From Xanthomonas sp. DAR 34887 (GTDB lineage: Bacteria > Pseudomonadota > Gammaproteobacteria > Xanthomonadales > Xanthomonadaceae), in contig NZ_CP162490.1 of assembly GCF_041245805.1 (NCBI RefSeq), positions 845,001 to 909,000 of the forward strand: a DNA stretch of 64,000 bases, read 5' to 3'. The notes under the pieces were generated by a model. The model ran no database searches. It saw only the letters and a program-made list of their open reading frames with translations, and was not told where the DNA came from. The number at the start of each line of letters is the position of its first letter. The stretch's first letter is position 1. Shown here piece after piece: positions 1 through 7,910 of this stretch. The position numbers were made by a program, and so were the translations under genes.

Positions 1-1
1 G

Positions 2-505
2 CACGCGTGGCTGGACGAGCCGGGCATCCCGGCGTTCGCGCAGAAGGCGCGTTCGCGCAACTTCGCGATGGTCGATACCGCGCGCATCGCCTGGGCCGGC
101 AGCGGCACGCTGCCGGGCAAGCAGGTCACCGACGCCTGGAGCACGCAGGAGTGGACGCGCTTCCTCAGCGGCCTGGGCGCCACGCTCAAGCCCGAGCAGC
201 TCAAGCAGGTCGACGCCGCCTACCACTTCACCGGCACCCCGAACGGCGAGATCGCGATGCGCTGGTATCCGCTGGCGATCCGCAGCGGCTACGCCGAAGC
301 GCGCCCGGCCGCCGGCGAGTTCATCGCCCGCGTCGGCCGCCGCAAGCTGATCCTGCCGATCTACGCCGAGCTGGTGAAGACCCCGGACGGGCTGGCCTTC
401 GCCAAGCAGATCTTCGCCCAGGCCAAGCCCGGCTACCACCCGATCACCACGGTGTCGGTGGAAGACATGCTGGCCAAGGCCGACAAGGGCGCCGCCGCGC
501 ACTGA
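2..505 (+). CDS. M1 family metallopeptidase, leukotriene A4 hydrolase-like (3' end only)
   Basis: The gene runs in from the left edge, so only the last 167 codons are visible. The residues match the C-terminal helical domain of LTA4-hydrolase-type M1 aminopeptidases: a GEIAMRWYPLAI segment, an RVGRRKLILPIY segment and a closing YHPITTVSVEDML stretch follow that domain in order. The zinc site (HEXXH) and GXMEN motif would lie upstream and cannot be checked. Family members are zinc aminopeptidases; the native substrate is not inferable. A strong intrinsic terminator follows at 538-568. Confidence 0.85.
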   Translation, partial: HAWLDEPGIPAFAQKARSRNFAMVDTARIAWAGSGTLPGKQVTDAWSTQEWTRFLSGLGATLKPEQLKQVDAAYHFTGTPNGEIAMRWYPLAIRSGYAEARPAAGEFIARVGRRKLILPIYAELVKTPDGLAFAKQIFAQAKPGYHPITTVSVEDMLAKADKGAAAH

Positions 506-537
506 GGCGGCGCTGCGCGAACGCGCGGCGCGGATCG

Positions 538-568
538 CGGCGCCGGGAGCAGTCCCGGCGCCGTTTTT
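538..568 (+). terminator. Intrinsic terminator after the M1 peptidase gene
   Basis: Perfect 11-bp inverted repeat (538-548 pairing with 553-563) with a 4-nt loop, followed by five T residues. Confidence 0.85.
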
Positions 569-709
569 CGTTTGCGCGGCGGCGACTGCCGCCGCGCAGT
601 ACCTGCGGCACGCCGATCCGGGCGCACTGCGCCCGTGCGCAGGACTTGGCGCAAACCGGGCCGCATGCGAAGGTAGGCGCATGGCCCGTTTCCGGTTCCC
701 GGCTCTTCC

Positions 710-1699
710 ATGTTGCTGATCCTGTTGTTGCTGCTGGTGGCGTTCACCGCGCTGGCCGTGGGGTTGGCCCTGTTGGTGGGCGTGGTGCTGGTGGTGCGCA
801 GCAAGCCGTTCCTGCTGGTGCGCCTGGAAGGCCTGCGCCTGCGCCGCGGCAGCGGCCTACGGCGCCGCCAGGCGCAGGTCGCCGGGCACCGCTGGACCTA
901 CCTGCACCGCGCCGCGGCCGATCCCGCCGCCCCTGCGCTGCTGCTGGTGCACGGCTTCACCGGCAGCAAGGAAAATTGGTTGCCGCTGGCGCGCGCGCTC
1001 GGCGATCGCTATCACCTGTTCATTCCCGATCTGCCCGGCTGGGCCGAGAGCCAGCGCATCGACGGGCAGGACTACGGCTTCGTCGCACAGGCCGAGCGCG
1101 TGGCCGCGTTCGCCGCGCAGTGCGTGCGCGGTACCGGCAGCGAATGCGTGCTGGTCGGGCATTCGATGGGCGGCGGCATCGCCGCGCTGGCCGCCGCGCG
1201 CCATCCGCAATTGTTCGATCGCGTCGGCCTGCTCAATGCCGCCGGCGTGCGTTTCGCCGACAACGCCTTTGGCCAGGCGGTGCTGGACGGCGACAATCCG
1301 TTCGCGGTGTACGACGCCGACTCGCTGCGCCGCTACATCGACACGGTGTTCCTGCTGGAGCCGAGCAAGCCGCGCATTCCGTCCTGGGCGGTGTCGTCGG
1401 TCGTCGCCTGGCGGCGCAGCGAGGCCGGCTTCGAACAGCAGGTGCTGGCGCGGATCGGACGCAGCGAAGAGGCCTTCCTGCCGTTCGAGGAAGCCGCGCA
1501 TATCCACCAGCCGGCGCTGCTGCTGAACTGCGTGCAGGATGCGGTGATCGATGCCAGCGCGCTGTCGCTGTATGCGCAGCGCGTGCCACAGGCGCTGCAG
1601 GTGCTGCTCGATGGCAGCGGCCACATGTCCATCGTCGAGAAGCCGGCCGAGGTCGCGCAGGCGATCGATCACTTGATCCAACGAGGAGTCCCCCGATGA
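710..1699 (+). CDS. Membrane-anchored alpha/beta hydrolase
   Basis: Encodes 329 aa. Residues 1-29 form one hydrophobic N-terminal segment, so the protein is probably inner-membrane anchored. The catalytic domain starts near residue 75 with the oxyanion-loop motif HGFTGSKENW (81-90). The nucleophile elbow is GHSMGG (Ser152) and a late GSGHMS motif near residue 305 supplies the probable catalytic His. The layout resembles lipase/esterase or monoacylglycerol-lipase-like hydrolases. It overlaps the next gene by ATGA, so the two are probably co-translated. The substrate is unknown. Confidence 0.85.
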   Translation: MLLILLLLLVAFTALAVGLALLVGVVLVVRSKPFLLVRLEGLRLRRGSGLRRRQAQVAGHRWTYLHRAAADPAAPALLLVHGFTGSKENWLPLARALGDRYHLFIPDLPGWAESQRIDGQDYGFVAQAERVAAFAAQCVRGTGSECVLVGHSMGGGIAALAAARHPQLFDRVGLLNAAGVRFADNAFGQAVLDGDNPFAVYDADSLRRYIDTVFLLEPSKPRIPSWAVSSVVAWRRSEAGFEQQVLARIGRSEEAFLPFEEAAHIHQPALLLNCVQDAVIDASALSLYAQRVPQALQVLLDGSGHMSIVEKPAEVAQAIDHLIQRGVPR

Positions 1700-2415
1700 A
1701 ACGCATTCTGCTCGGCGCGCTGTGCGCCGTCGCCCTGGCCGGTTGCGGCGACCACGAGGCCGAGCGCAAGGCGCAGGCCGCGGCCGAAGCGCAGGCCAAG
1801 GCGCAGGCCGCCGACGATCTGGCCAAGCAATACGATGCCGCGGTGAAGTCCGGCAACTGGGACCTGGCGCGCGTCCATGGCGCGGCGCTGCTGGAGCAGT
1901 ATCCCGGTTCGGACGCGGCCGAGCGGATCGAGCCCGGCTATGCCGAGGTCAAGGCCAAGGGCGAGGCGGCGCGCGAGCTGCGGCGCATGCAGGCGGCCTG
2001 GGAATATTCGCAGGTGCCGGCCGGCAAGGGCACGCAGCGCTCGGCGATGCTGTACAGCCGCGACAAGGTCGATGTGGACGGCAGCGGCCCGAAGCCGGTG
2101 CAGCTGGTGTTCCGCGACCATCCCGAATGGAAGCGCAGCGCCTACCTGGTGCTGCAGGCCGGCGATTTCCGCTGCGCCGGCGGCTGCAAGGTGCAGTTGA
2201 AGGCCGACGATGCCGCGCCGCGCGCGGCCGCGGCGTGGCGCCCGAATACCGACGAGGCGATCGCGATGTTCATCAGCGACGACAAGGCGCTGTGGAAGCT
2301 GGCGCGCAAGACCACGGTGCTGCAGATCGAGTTTCCGGTGAAGGCCGGCGGCACCCGCACCGCGGTGTTCGAGACCGGCGGCCTGGACGGGTCGCAGATG
2401 CCCGGATGGGATTGA
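1696..2415 (+). CDS. Lipoprotein of unknown function
   Basis: Encodes 239 aa with a short signal peptide and an LAGC lipobox (Cys17), so it is probably lipidated. Residues 20-50 are an Ala/Gln/Lys-rich, probably helical stretch, followed by a short helical segment (DLAKQYDAAVKSGNWDLA). The C-terminal half looks like a beta-rich domain with a CAGGC pair near residue 158. The start overlaps the upstream stop (ATGA) and the end overlaps the next start, placing it in the middle of a three-gene operon. I do not recognise a named family. Confidence 0.8.
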   Translation: MKRILLGALCAVALAGCGDHEAERKAQAAAEAQAKAQAADDLAKQYDAAVKSGNWDLARVHGAALLEQYPGSDAAERIEPGYAEVKAKGEAARELRRMQAAWEYSQVPAGKGTQRSAMLYSRDKVDVDGSGPKPVQLVFRDHPEWKRSAYLVLQAGDFRCAGGCKVQLKADDAAPRAAAAWRPNTDEAIAMFISDDKALWKLARKTTVLQIEFPVKAGGTRTAVFETGGLDGSQMPGWD

Positions 2416-3032
2416 ACGCGGCGGCGCCCGGCGCGCGCCTGGGCCAGGTGCGGCACTGGGTGTTCGACATGGACGGCACGCTGACCCGTGCGGTGCACGA
2501 TTTCGCACTGATCCGCCGCGAGCTGCAGATTCCGCCGCAGGCCGACATCCTGCAGCATCTGGCTGCGCTGCCGGCGGAGGAGGGCGCAGCCAAGCATGCC
2601 TGGCTGCTCGAGCACGAACGCGCGTTGGCGTTGGAGGCCGTCGCCGCACCCGGCGCGCCGGCATTGTTGCGCACGTTGCATGCGGCCGGTTGCCGGCTGG
2701 CGGTGCTGACCCGCAATGCGCAGGAACTGGCGCGGGTGACGTTGCGCGCGATCGGGGTGGAGCATCTGTTCGAGGACGCCAGCATTCTTGGCCGCGACGA
2801 GGCGCCGCCCAAGCCGCATCCTGGCGGGTTGCAGCAGCTTGCTGCGCGTTGGGGCGTGGCGCCGCATGCGCTGGTCATGCTCGGCGATCACGAATACGAC
2901 CTGCAATGCGGGCGCGATGCCGGGGCGACCACGGTGCTGCTGCATGCGGACAATCCGTGGCCGGCGTTGGCCGATTTGCATTTCGCCGATTGCGCGGAGT
3001 TGCTGGCGTGGTGGCAGGACGCGGCTGCGTAG
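2406..3032 (+). CDS. HAD-superfamily phosphatase
   Basis: Encodes 208 aa. HAD motif I is DMDGTLT with Asp21 and Asp23. Motif II is LTRN, motif III the Lys in KPHPGG, and motif IV GDHEYD. The small helical cap between motifs I and II is typical of phosphoglycolate-phosphatase-like or GMP/IMP nucleotidase-like members. The ATG at 2406 lies inside the upstream lipoprotein gene, a 10-bp overlap. The specific phosphate ester substrate is not known. Confidence 0.88.
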   Translation: MGLNAAAPGARLGQVRHWVFDMDGTLTRAVHDFALIRRELQIPPQADILQHLAALPAEEGAAKHAWLLEHERALALEAVAAPGAPALLRTLHAAGCRLAVLTRNAQELARVTLRAIGVEHLFEDASILGRDEAPPKPHPGGLQQLAARWGVAPHALVMLGDHEYDLQCGRDAGATTVLLHADNPWPALADLHFADCAELLAWWQDAAA

Positions 3033-3045
3033 AGCAGCGTCTCTG

Positions 3046-3109
3046 TAGGAGCGGCTTCAGCCGCGACTGATTCTGTCAGGAAGGTGTCGCGGCTGAAGCC
3101 GCTCCTACA
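3046..3109. repeat. Inverted pair of GTAG-headed REP elements
   Basis: Two 23-nt copies in inverted orientation (3046-3068 and 3087-3109), each beginning GTAGGAGCGGCTTCAGCC and containing the palindrome GCGGCT-TC-AGCCGC. The GTAG head plus palindrome is the layout of REP elements mobilised by RAYT transposases. The pair can also form a long hairpin downstream of the phosphatase gene. Confidence 0.85.
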
Positions 3110-3124
3110 ATGATTCTTCCATCG

Positions 3125-3154
3125 TCATCGCTATCGCTATCGCTATCGCTATCG
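3125..3154. repeat. CTATCG hexanucleotide tract
   Basis: Four exact CTATCG units in tandem with flanking near-repeats (ATCGTCATCG). Low-complexity tract with no gene across it. Confidence 0.75.
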
Positions 3155-3191
3155 CCAAAGCAAAGGCAACAGCTTTCGCCTGCAGCGAGTC

Positions 3192-3219
3192 ACTTTTCTT
3201 TGCTTGTGCAAAGAAAAGT
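3192..3219. repeat. AT-rich perfect inverted repeat
   Basis: Arms ACTTTTCTTTG and CAAAGAAAAGT (11 bp, exact) separated by CTTGTG. It is followed by AACCAAAAGAAA and then abruptly by GC-rich sequence. It stands out in base composition from everything around it and could be a bidirectional terminator or part of a dispersed element. Confidence 0.7.
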
Positions 3220-3398
3220 AACCAAAAGAAACACACCCTACTGCGCGCCCTCCGCGCTGCGCGCTCCGGGTCCGCGAATAGGACGGGATTCGCGGAAGGG
3301 GCATCCTGCCCCTGCCGCGAACGGCGCACATCCATGTGCGCCGCCCCTTCGGGGTTTTTCCCGCCCTATTCGCCGCTGCGTAAGGGACCCGGAAAGTC

Positions 3399-3512
3399 CA
3401 CAGCCACAGCCACAGCCACAGCCAAAGCCACAGCCACAGCCACAGCCACAGCCAAAGCCACAGCCACAGCCACAGCCACAGCCAAAGCCACAGCCACAGC
3501 CACAGCCACAGC
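3399..3512. repeat. CACAGC tandem array with 30-bp higher-order unit
   Basis: Nineteen consecutive hexamers, mostly CACAGC, with CAAAGC at 3423, 3453 and 3483. The variants are exactly 30 bp apart, so the array is a 30-bp unit (one CAAAGC plus four CACAGC) repeated three times after a short lead-in. In one frame it would read Pro-Gln/Pro-Lys repeats, but no start or neighbouring coding signal supports a gene. Confidence 0.85.
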
Positions 3513-3834
3513 AGAGCAAGGGCGGAGCCACAGCAAAGCAATAGCAAAGCAGAGCAAAGCACAGCAAAGCACAGCAAGCGCTGTGGGGCGCTGGCTGGAG
3601 GCTGACGCTCCGGATGCTGCGGTTTGCCGCTGGTGTGGCGATCCGCGGTGCCGCGCCTCCAGCAACGGCTGTTCGATGCAGTAGCTTGGGGACTTGAGGG
3701 TCGGGGCTTGAGTCGCTCCAGGGAGTCTGGGAATCCCCGGACTCGGGCTGGCAGCACAGCGACGGACGGGCTGGGTCTGTCCTGGCCCCTGTCAGGCATG
3801 CCGGCCGCTGCTGCGCGTGGCGCCGCGGTCCAGC

Positions 3835-3886
3835 TGCGTCAATCGCGATACAGGCGGGTGGAGCAAAGTGTTCCGTTTTCGATACA
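3835..3886 (+). promoter_or_regulatory. Candidate activator sites upstream of the sigma-54 promoter
   Basis: Two 18-bp imperfect dyads, 3835-3852 and 3869-3886, both end in CGATACA and begin with TG, with 34 bp from start to start. They lie about 150 and 120 bp upstream of the predicted transcription start, the usual distance for enhancer-binding activators. The second has a TGT-N2-CG-N4-CG-N2-ACA symmetry. This is pattern recognition only. Confidence 0.4.
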
Positions 3887-3970
3887 GCGCGGGAGCGTTG
3901 CGGAGGCGGGTCTGTGCCCTTGCCGCGGCCGATGCTTGTGGCTCAAGGATGGCGCACTGCAGCAGTGCGC

Positions 3971-3986
3971 TGGCACGTCGATTGCT
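3971..3986 (+). promoter_or_regulatory. Sigma-54 (-24/-12) promoter of the PQQ dehydrogenase operon
   Basis: The sequence TGGCACG-N4-TTGCT matches the RpoN consensus (TGGCACG-N4-TTGCW) at every defined base. GG (3972-3973) and GC (3984-3985) are exactly 10 bp apart. The predicted start is near 3997, leaving a leader of about 74 nt before the ATG at 4071. An exact 8-bp inverted repeat (3952-3959/3963-3970) abuts the -24 element. An AcoR-like sigma-54 activator is encoded about 10 kb downstream. Confidence 0.82.
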
Positions 3987-4070
3987 CTCTTGCCGGCGAT
4001 GTTTCCACATCCCGCCGCGCAGGCCGTTCGACGGTGAGCGCCACGGCTCTTCAACGAGGGGAGTAGAACG

Positions 4071-6080
4071 ATGCACAGTCATCCATGTCGTACCCGTGCC
4101 TGGACGCTGCTCGCGCTGGCCACCGCGCTGGTGCTGGCGGGTTGCAAGAAACATGAAGAAACCGCTGCGCCGGCCGCGCCTGCCGCCGCGCAGCAGCCGG
4201 CCGCTGCCGCGCCGGCCGCGGCGGCCGATACCGACAGCGAGTTCGCCACCACCGCCGGCAACCCCGACAACTGGGGCGGCATCGGTCGCGACTTCGGCCT
4301 GAACCGGCACAGCCCGCTGGCCGAGATCAATCGCGACAACGTCAAGAACCTGAAGATGTCGTGGGAAATGAAGACCGACGCCACCCGCGGCCACGAAGGC
4401 CAGCCGCTGGTGATCGGCAGCATCATGTACATGGTCAGCGCGTATCCGAACAACGTGTTCGCGATCGATCTGGCGGCGGAGGACGACGGCAAGGTGCTGT
4501 GGAAATACACGCCGCAGCAGGACGAGCGCTCGGTGGCGGTGGCGTGCTGCGACACGGTCAATCGCGGCGCGTCCTACGCCGACGGCAAGCTGGTGTTCGG
4601 CAGCCTCAGCGGCGACGTGATCGCGCTCGATGCCAAGACCGGCAAGGAAGTGTGGAAGCAGAAGCTCGCCTATCCGGAAAAGGGCGAGACCATCACCATG
4701 GCGCCGATCATCGCCGACGGCAAGGTCGTGGCCGGCATCAGCGGCAACGAGTTCGGCGTGCGTGGCCGCGTCGCGGCGTACGCGCTGGCCGACGGCAAGC
4801 AGGCCTGGTCGTGCGAGGCCACCGGCAGCGACAAGGACATCTGCCTGGGTCCGGATTTCAACAAGGCCAATCCGCAGCATGGCCAGCTCGGCGACCTGGG
4901 CGTGAAGACCTTCCCCGAGGAAGGCTGGAAGCGCGGTGGCGGCGCGGCGTGGGGCTGGTACAGCTACGACCCGAAACTGAAGCTGGTCTACTACGGCACC
5001 GGCAATCCCGGCCTGTGGAGCCCGTCGTACCGCTGCGGCAAGACCACGCAGAAGGAATGCGATACCGGCGAATACGACAACAAGTGGTCGATGACCCTGT
5101 TCGCGCGCAAGATCGATACCGGCGAAGCGGTGTGGGGCTACCAGAAGACGCCGTTCGACCAGTGGGACTACGACGGCATCAACGAGCCGATCCTGGTCGA
5201 CCTGACCATCGACGGCAAGCAGGTGCCATCGGTGGTGCAGTTCGACCGCAACGGCTTCGCCTACGTGCTCGACCGCCGCGACGGCACCCTGCTGCGCGCG
5301 CACAAGTTCGTGCCGGCCAACTGGGCCGAGAGCATCGACATGAAGACCGGCCGCCCGATCAAGGTCGCCGCGCATTCGCCGCTGGAGCGCGGCAAGAAGG
5401 TCGAGGCGTTCCCGTCGGCGATGGGCGGCAAGGACCAGCAGCCGTGCTCGGTGGATCCGGCTAATTCGGCGGTGTTCTTCTGCGGCACCAACAACTGGCA
5501 CATGGAACTGGAACCGCAGGAACGCGGCAACACCATGATGGGCCTGCCGTACGTGTTCGCCAACGTGATGATGAAGCCGAACGAACCCGGCGCGCTGGGC
5601 ATCGTCAAGGCGTTCGACGTGGTCGAAGGCAAGTCCAAGTGGGAGATCAAGGAGAAGTTCCCGGTGTGGAGCGGCACCCTGGTCACCGACGGCGGGCTGG
5701 TGTTCTACGGCACGCTCGACGGCTGGTTCCGCGCGGTGGACAAGGACACCGGCAAGAAGCTGTGGGAGACCAAGTTGCCGTCCGGCATCATCGGCAACCC
5801 GATCGCCTACAAGGCCAACGGCCATCAGTACGTGGCGGTGTTCTCCGGCATCGGCGGCTGGATCGGTCTGCCGGTCGCCGGCGGCCTGGATCCGGGCGAT
5901 CCGTACGGCGCGCTGGGTGCGGCGGGTCTGGCCTTCAGCAACGGCTTCGACAAGATCCCGTTGGGCGGCATGGTGCATACCTTCCGCATCGACGGCGCAG
6001 GCAAGACCGTCACCGCCAGCGCAACCCCCACCGCTGCGGCGGGTGGCGCACCGGCCGCCGCGGCCAAGACCGCGCGATGA
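4071..6080 (+). CDS. PQQ-dependent alcohol dehydrogenase, lanthanide (XoxF/PedH)-type, lipoprotein
   Basis: Encodes 669 aa. The signal peptide ends in an LAGC lipobox (Cys25), followed by an Ala/Pro-rich linker to about residue 52, so the enzyme is predicted to be a periplasm-facing lipoprotein. An eight-bladed quinoprotein propeller follows. Visible hallmarks are the vicinal cysteine pair CC (159-160), the metal ligands Glu227 and Asn312 (GTGNP), the catalytic Asp366, and a second Asp at 368 in WDYDGINE. The extra Asp two residues after the catalytic Asp is the signature of lanthanide-dependent members; calcium enzymes usually have Ala or Ser there. It would oxidise a primary alcohol to an aldehyde and pass electrons to cytochrome c. 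The natural alcohol is not determined by sequence. GAGGGGAG upstream is a good ribosome site. Confidence 0.9.
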   Translation: MHSHPCRTRAWTLLALATALVLAGCKKHEETAAPAAPAAAQQPAAAAPAAAADTDSEFATTAGNPDNWGGIGRDFGLNRHSPLAEINRDNVKNLKMSWEMKTDATRGHEGQPLVIGSIMYMVSAYPNNVFAIDLAAEDDGKVLWKYTPQQDERSVAVACCDTVNRGASYADGKLVFGSLSGDVIALDAKTGKEVWKQKLAYPEKGETITMAPIIADGKVVAGISGNEFGVRGRVAAYALADGKQAWSCEATGSDKDICLGPDFNKANPQHGQLGDLGVKTFPEEGWKRGGGAAWGWYSYDPKLKLVYYGTGNPGLWSPSYRCGKTTQKECDTGEYDNKWSMTLFARKIDTGEAVWGYQKTPFDQWDYDGINEPILVDLTIDGKQVPSVVQFDRNGFAYVLDRRDGTLLRAHKFVPANWAESIDMKTGRPIKVAAHSPLERGKKVEAFPSAMGGKDQQPCSVDPANSAVFFCGTNNWHMELEPQERGNTMMGLPYVFANVMMKPNEPGALGIVKAFDVVEGKSKWEIKEKFPVWSGTLVTDGGLVFYGTLDGWFRAVDKDTGKKLWETKLPSGIIGNPIAYKANGHQYVAVFSGIGGWIGLPVAGGLDPGDPYGALGAAGLAFSNGFDKIPLGGMVHTFRIDGAGKTVTASATPTAAAGGAPAAAAKTAR

Positions 6081-7834
6081 GCCGGCGGCGACGCGTCCAT
6101 GTCGCGAGCGACCGCCCGGGGGAGGCGGTCGCGCTGCGGCGCTTGTATCGGGGCGCGCGCGCCGTGGTGTTGCTTTGCAGCCTCGGACTCGTCGCCGCAG
6201 GTTGCACGCGCGAGCCGTCGTCCGCGACGGCTCGCGTTCCTCAGGCCGCCTCCAGCGCGGCCGCCAAACCCACGGCGGGCACCGCGCCCGCCCCCGCGCT
6301 CGCCGCCGATGCGGCGGTGCTGCGGGTCTGCGCCGATCCGGGCAACATGCCGTTGTCCAATCGCGCCGGAGAAGGCTTCCAGAACAAGATCGCGCAGGTC
6401 CTCGCCGAGGCGATGGGCCGGCGCCTGGAATACGAGTGGCGTACCTACTATCAACGTGGGTTGGCGCGCAGCACGATCAACGCCGGGCGTTGCGACGTGC
6501 TGATGGACATGAACAGCGACTTCGAGATGGGCCTGCCCACGCAGCCGCTGTACCGCTCCACCTATGTGCTGGTGACCCGCAAGGGCCTGGCGTTGCGGCC
6601 GGCGTCGCTCGACGATCCGGCGCTGAAGAAGCTCAAGATCGGCGTGTTCCAGAGTTCGCCGGCACGGCAGGCGCTGTTCGACCATGGCGTGTCAGGCGAC
6701 GTGCAATACCTGTTCTACGACTCGGCGACCTCGCCGCAGGACCACCCGGGCAAGCTGGCCGAGCGCGTCGCCGGCGGGCAGCTCGACGCCGCCGAATCCT
6801 GGGGGCCGGTCGCCGGCTACTACGCCGCGCGCGGCGGCCTGGGCGTGGTGCCGATGAACGTCATCGACGACGAAGTGCTGGAGTATTCGATGGCGTGGGC
6901 GGTGTCGCGCAAGAACGCCGACCTGCGCGATGCGCTGAACGCGGCGATGCAGCGCAGCGCCGGCAAGATCGGCGCGATCCTGCGCGAGTACCACGTGCCG
7001 CTGGTGGCCTGCGCCGACTGCATCGTCAACGGCGATCTGCGCTCGCACGGTAGTTACGACACGCCGGCCGACGATGTCACCACGCCCAGCCCGCAGGCTT
7101 CCTCGGAAATGCTGGCGCAACTGCAGCTGCGTATCGCCGGCGGCGCCGACCCCAATCAGGAACTGGCGCATGCGCTGGACGCCGGCGACGGCGTGCGCGT
7201 GGCCTGGCTGCTGCGCCACGGCGCCAGCGCCGACCGGCCCAACCTGCTGGGCGAGCCGCCGCTGCACCAGGCGATCCGCAACCAGGCGCCGACCCTGGTC
7301 GGCGAGTTGCTGGCCGCCGGCGCCAACGTGGAAAGCCGCGATGGCAGCGGCTGGACGCCGTTGATGAAGGCGGCCTGGGGCAACGACGCGCAGAGCGCCA
7401 AGCTGCTGCTGGCGCGGCGGGCCAAGGTCGATGCGGTGTCCAAGGACGGCTGGACCGCGCTGGACCTGGCCATTTCCTATGCCGATGTCGACCTGGTGCA
7501 GGCGCTGCTCGGCGCCGGCGCCAACGTGCGCCGCGCCAATCCGGCCGGCTTCACTCCGGTGATGTTCGCGGTGGCGCGCAACGATCCGCAGATGCTGGAT
7601 GCATTGCTGGCGCGTGGTGCCGAGGCCGACCGGCCCAACCGCGCCGGCGTCACCCCGCTGATGCTGGCCGCCGCGGCCGGGCGTGAGGACGCCAGCCGCC
7701 GCCTGCTCGCCGCCGGCGCCAACGCCGCCACCCGCGACGCCGACGGCAAGACGCCGGCCGCGCTGGCGCAACAGCGCGGCGATGCATCGCTGGCGCAACT
7801 GCTGACGGAGGCCGAACACCGACGCACGCAATGA
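6077..7834 (+). CDS. XoxJ-like periplasmic binding protein fused to C-terminal ankyrin repeats
   Basis: Encodes 585 aa starting in an ATGA overlap with the dehydrogenase gene. The N-terminus has a signal peptide and a probable lipidation site (AAGC, Cys43). Residues about 80-330 form a solute-binding-protein fold of the quinoprotein-dehydrogenase-associated type (LRVCADPGNMPLSN start, CDVLMDMNSDFE). Residues about 350-575 are six or more ankyrin repeats (GWTPLMKAAWGND, GVTPLMLAAAAGRE). The binding-protein family normally ends after the first domain, so the ankyrin half is an addition. Ankyrin repeats on an exported lipoprotein are unusual. A role in activating or docking the dehydrogenase is inference from gene order. 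Confidence 0.85.
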   Translation: MSRRRRVHVASDRPGEAVALRRLYRGARAVVLLCSLGLVAAGCTREPSSATARVPQAASSAAAKPTAGTAPAPALAADAAVLRVCADPGNMPLSNRAGEGFQNKIAQVLAEAMGRRLEYEWRTYYQRGLARSTINAGRCDVLMDMNSDFEMGLPTQPLYRSTYVLVTRKGLALRPASLDDPALKKLKIGVFQSSPARQALFDHGVSGDVQYLFYDSATSPQDHPGKLAERVAGGQLDAAESWGPVAGYYAARGGLGVVPMNVIDDEVLEYSMAWAVSRKNADLRDALNAAMQRSAGKIGAILREYHVPLVACADCIVNGDLRSHGSYDTPADDVTTPSPQASSEMLAQLQLRIAGGADPNQELAHALDAGDGVRVAWLLRHGASADRPNLLGEPPLHQAIRNQAPTLVGELLAAGANVESRDGSGWTPLMKAAWGNDAQSAKLLLARRAKVDAVSKDGWTALDLAISYADVDLVQALLGAGANVRRANPAGFTPVMFAVARNDPQMLDALLARGAEADRPNRAGVTPLMLAAAAGREDASRRLLAAGANAATRDADGKTPAALAQQRGDASLAQLLTEAEHRRTQ

Positions 7835-7910
7835 CCGCCACGCCTTCCTGCTCGTGCCGCAGCCGCGGCGTGCACGTCCCCACAGTCCGTCCCGCAAAGG
7901 TTCTTTCCCC

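Larger units (their letters stand above)
3033..3834. other. Repeat-rich intergenic region without a supported gene
   Basis: No credible coding gene. It holds an inverted REP pair (3046-3109), a short CTATCG hexamer tract (3125-3154), an 11-bp inverted repeat (3192-3219) and a CACAGC tandem array (3399-3512). Degenerate AGCAAAGC-type repeats continue to about 3575. The rest, to 3834, is unassigned sequence upstream of the dehydrogenase promoter region. Confidence 0.7.

Noticed and set aside
3399..3512. Possible CRISPR array.
   Set aside because: The units are contiguous hexamers without unique spacers, and no cas genes are present.
3110..3544. An open frame rich in Pro-Gln and Pro-Lys repeats.
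   Set aside because: The protein pattern is simply the translated CACAGC array plus flanking repeats, with no ribosome site or homology.
4071..6080. Naming the PQQ enzyme a methanol dehydrogenase.
   Set aside because: The metal-site motif is readable, but the alcohol substrate is not; XoxF, PedH and related enzymes overlap in sequence.
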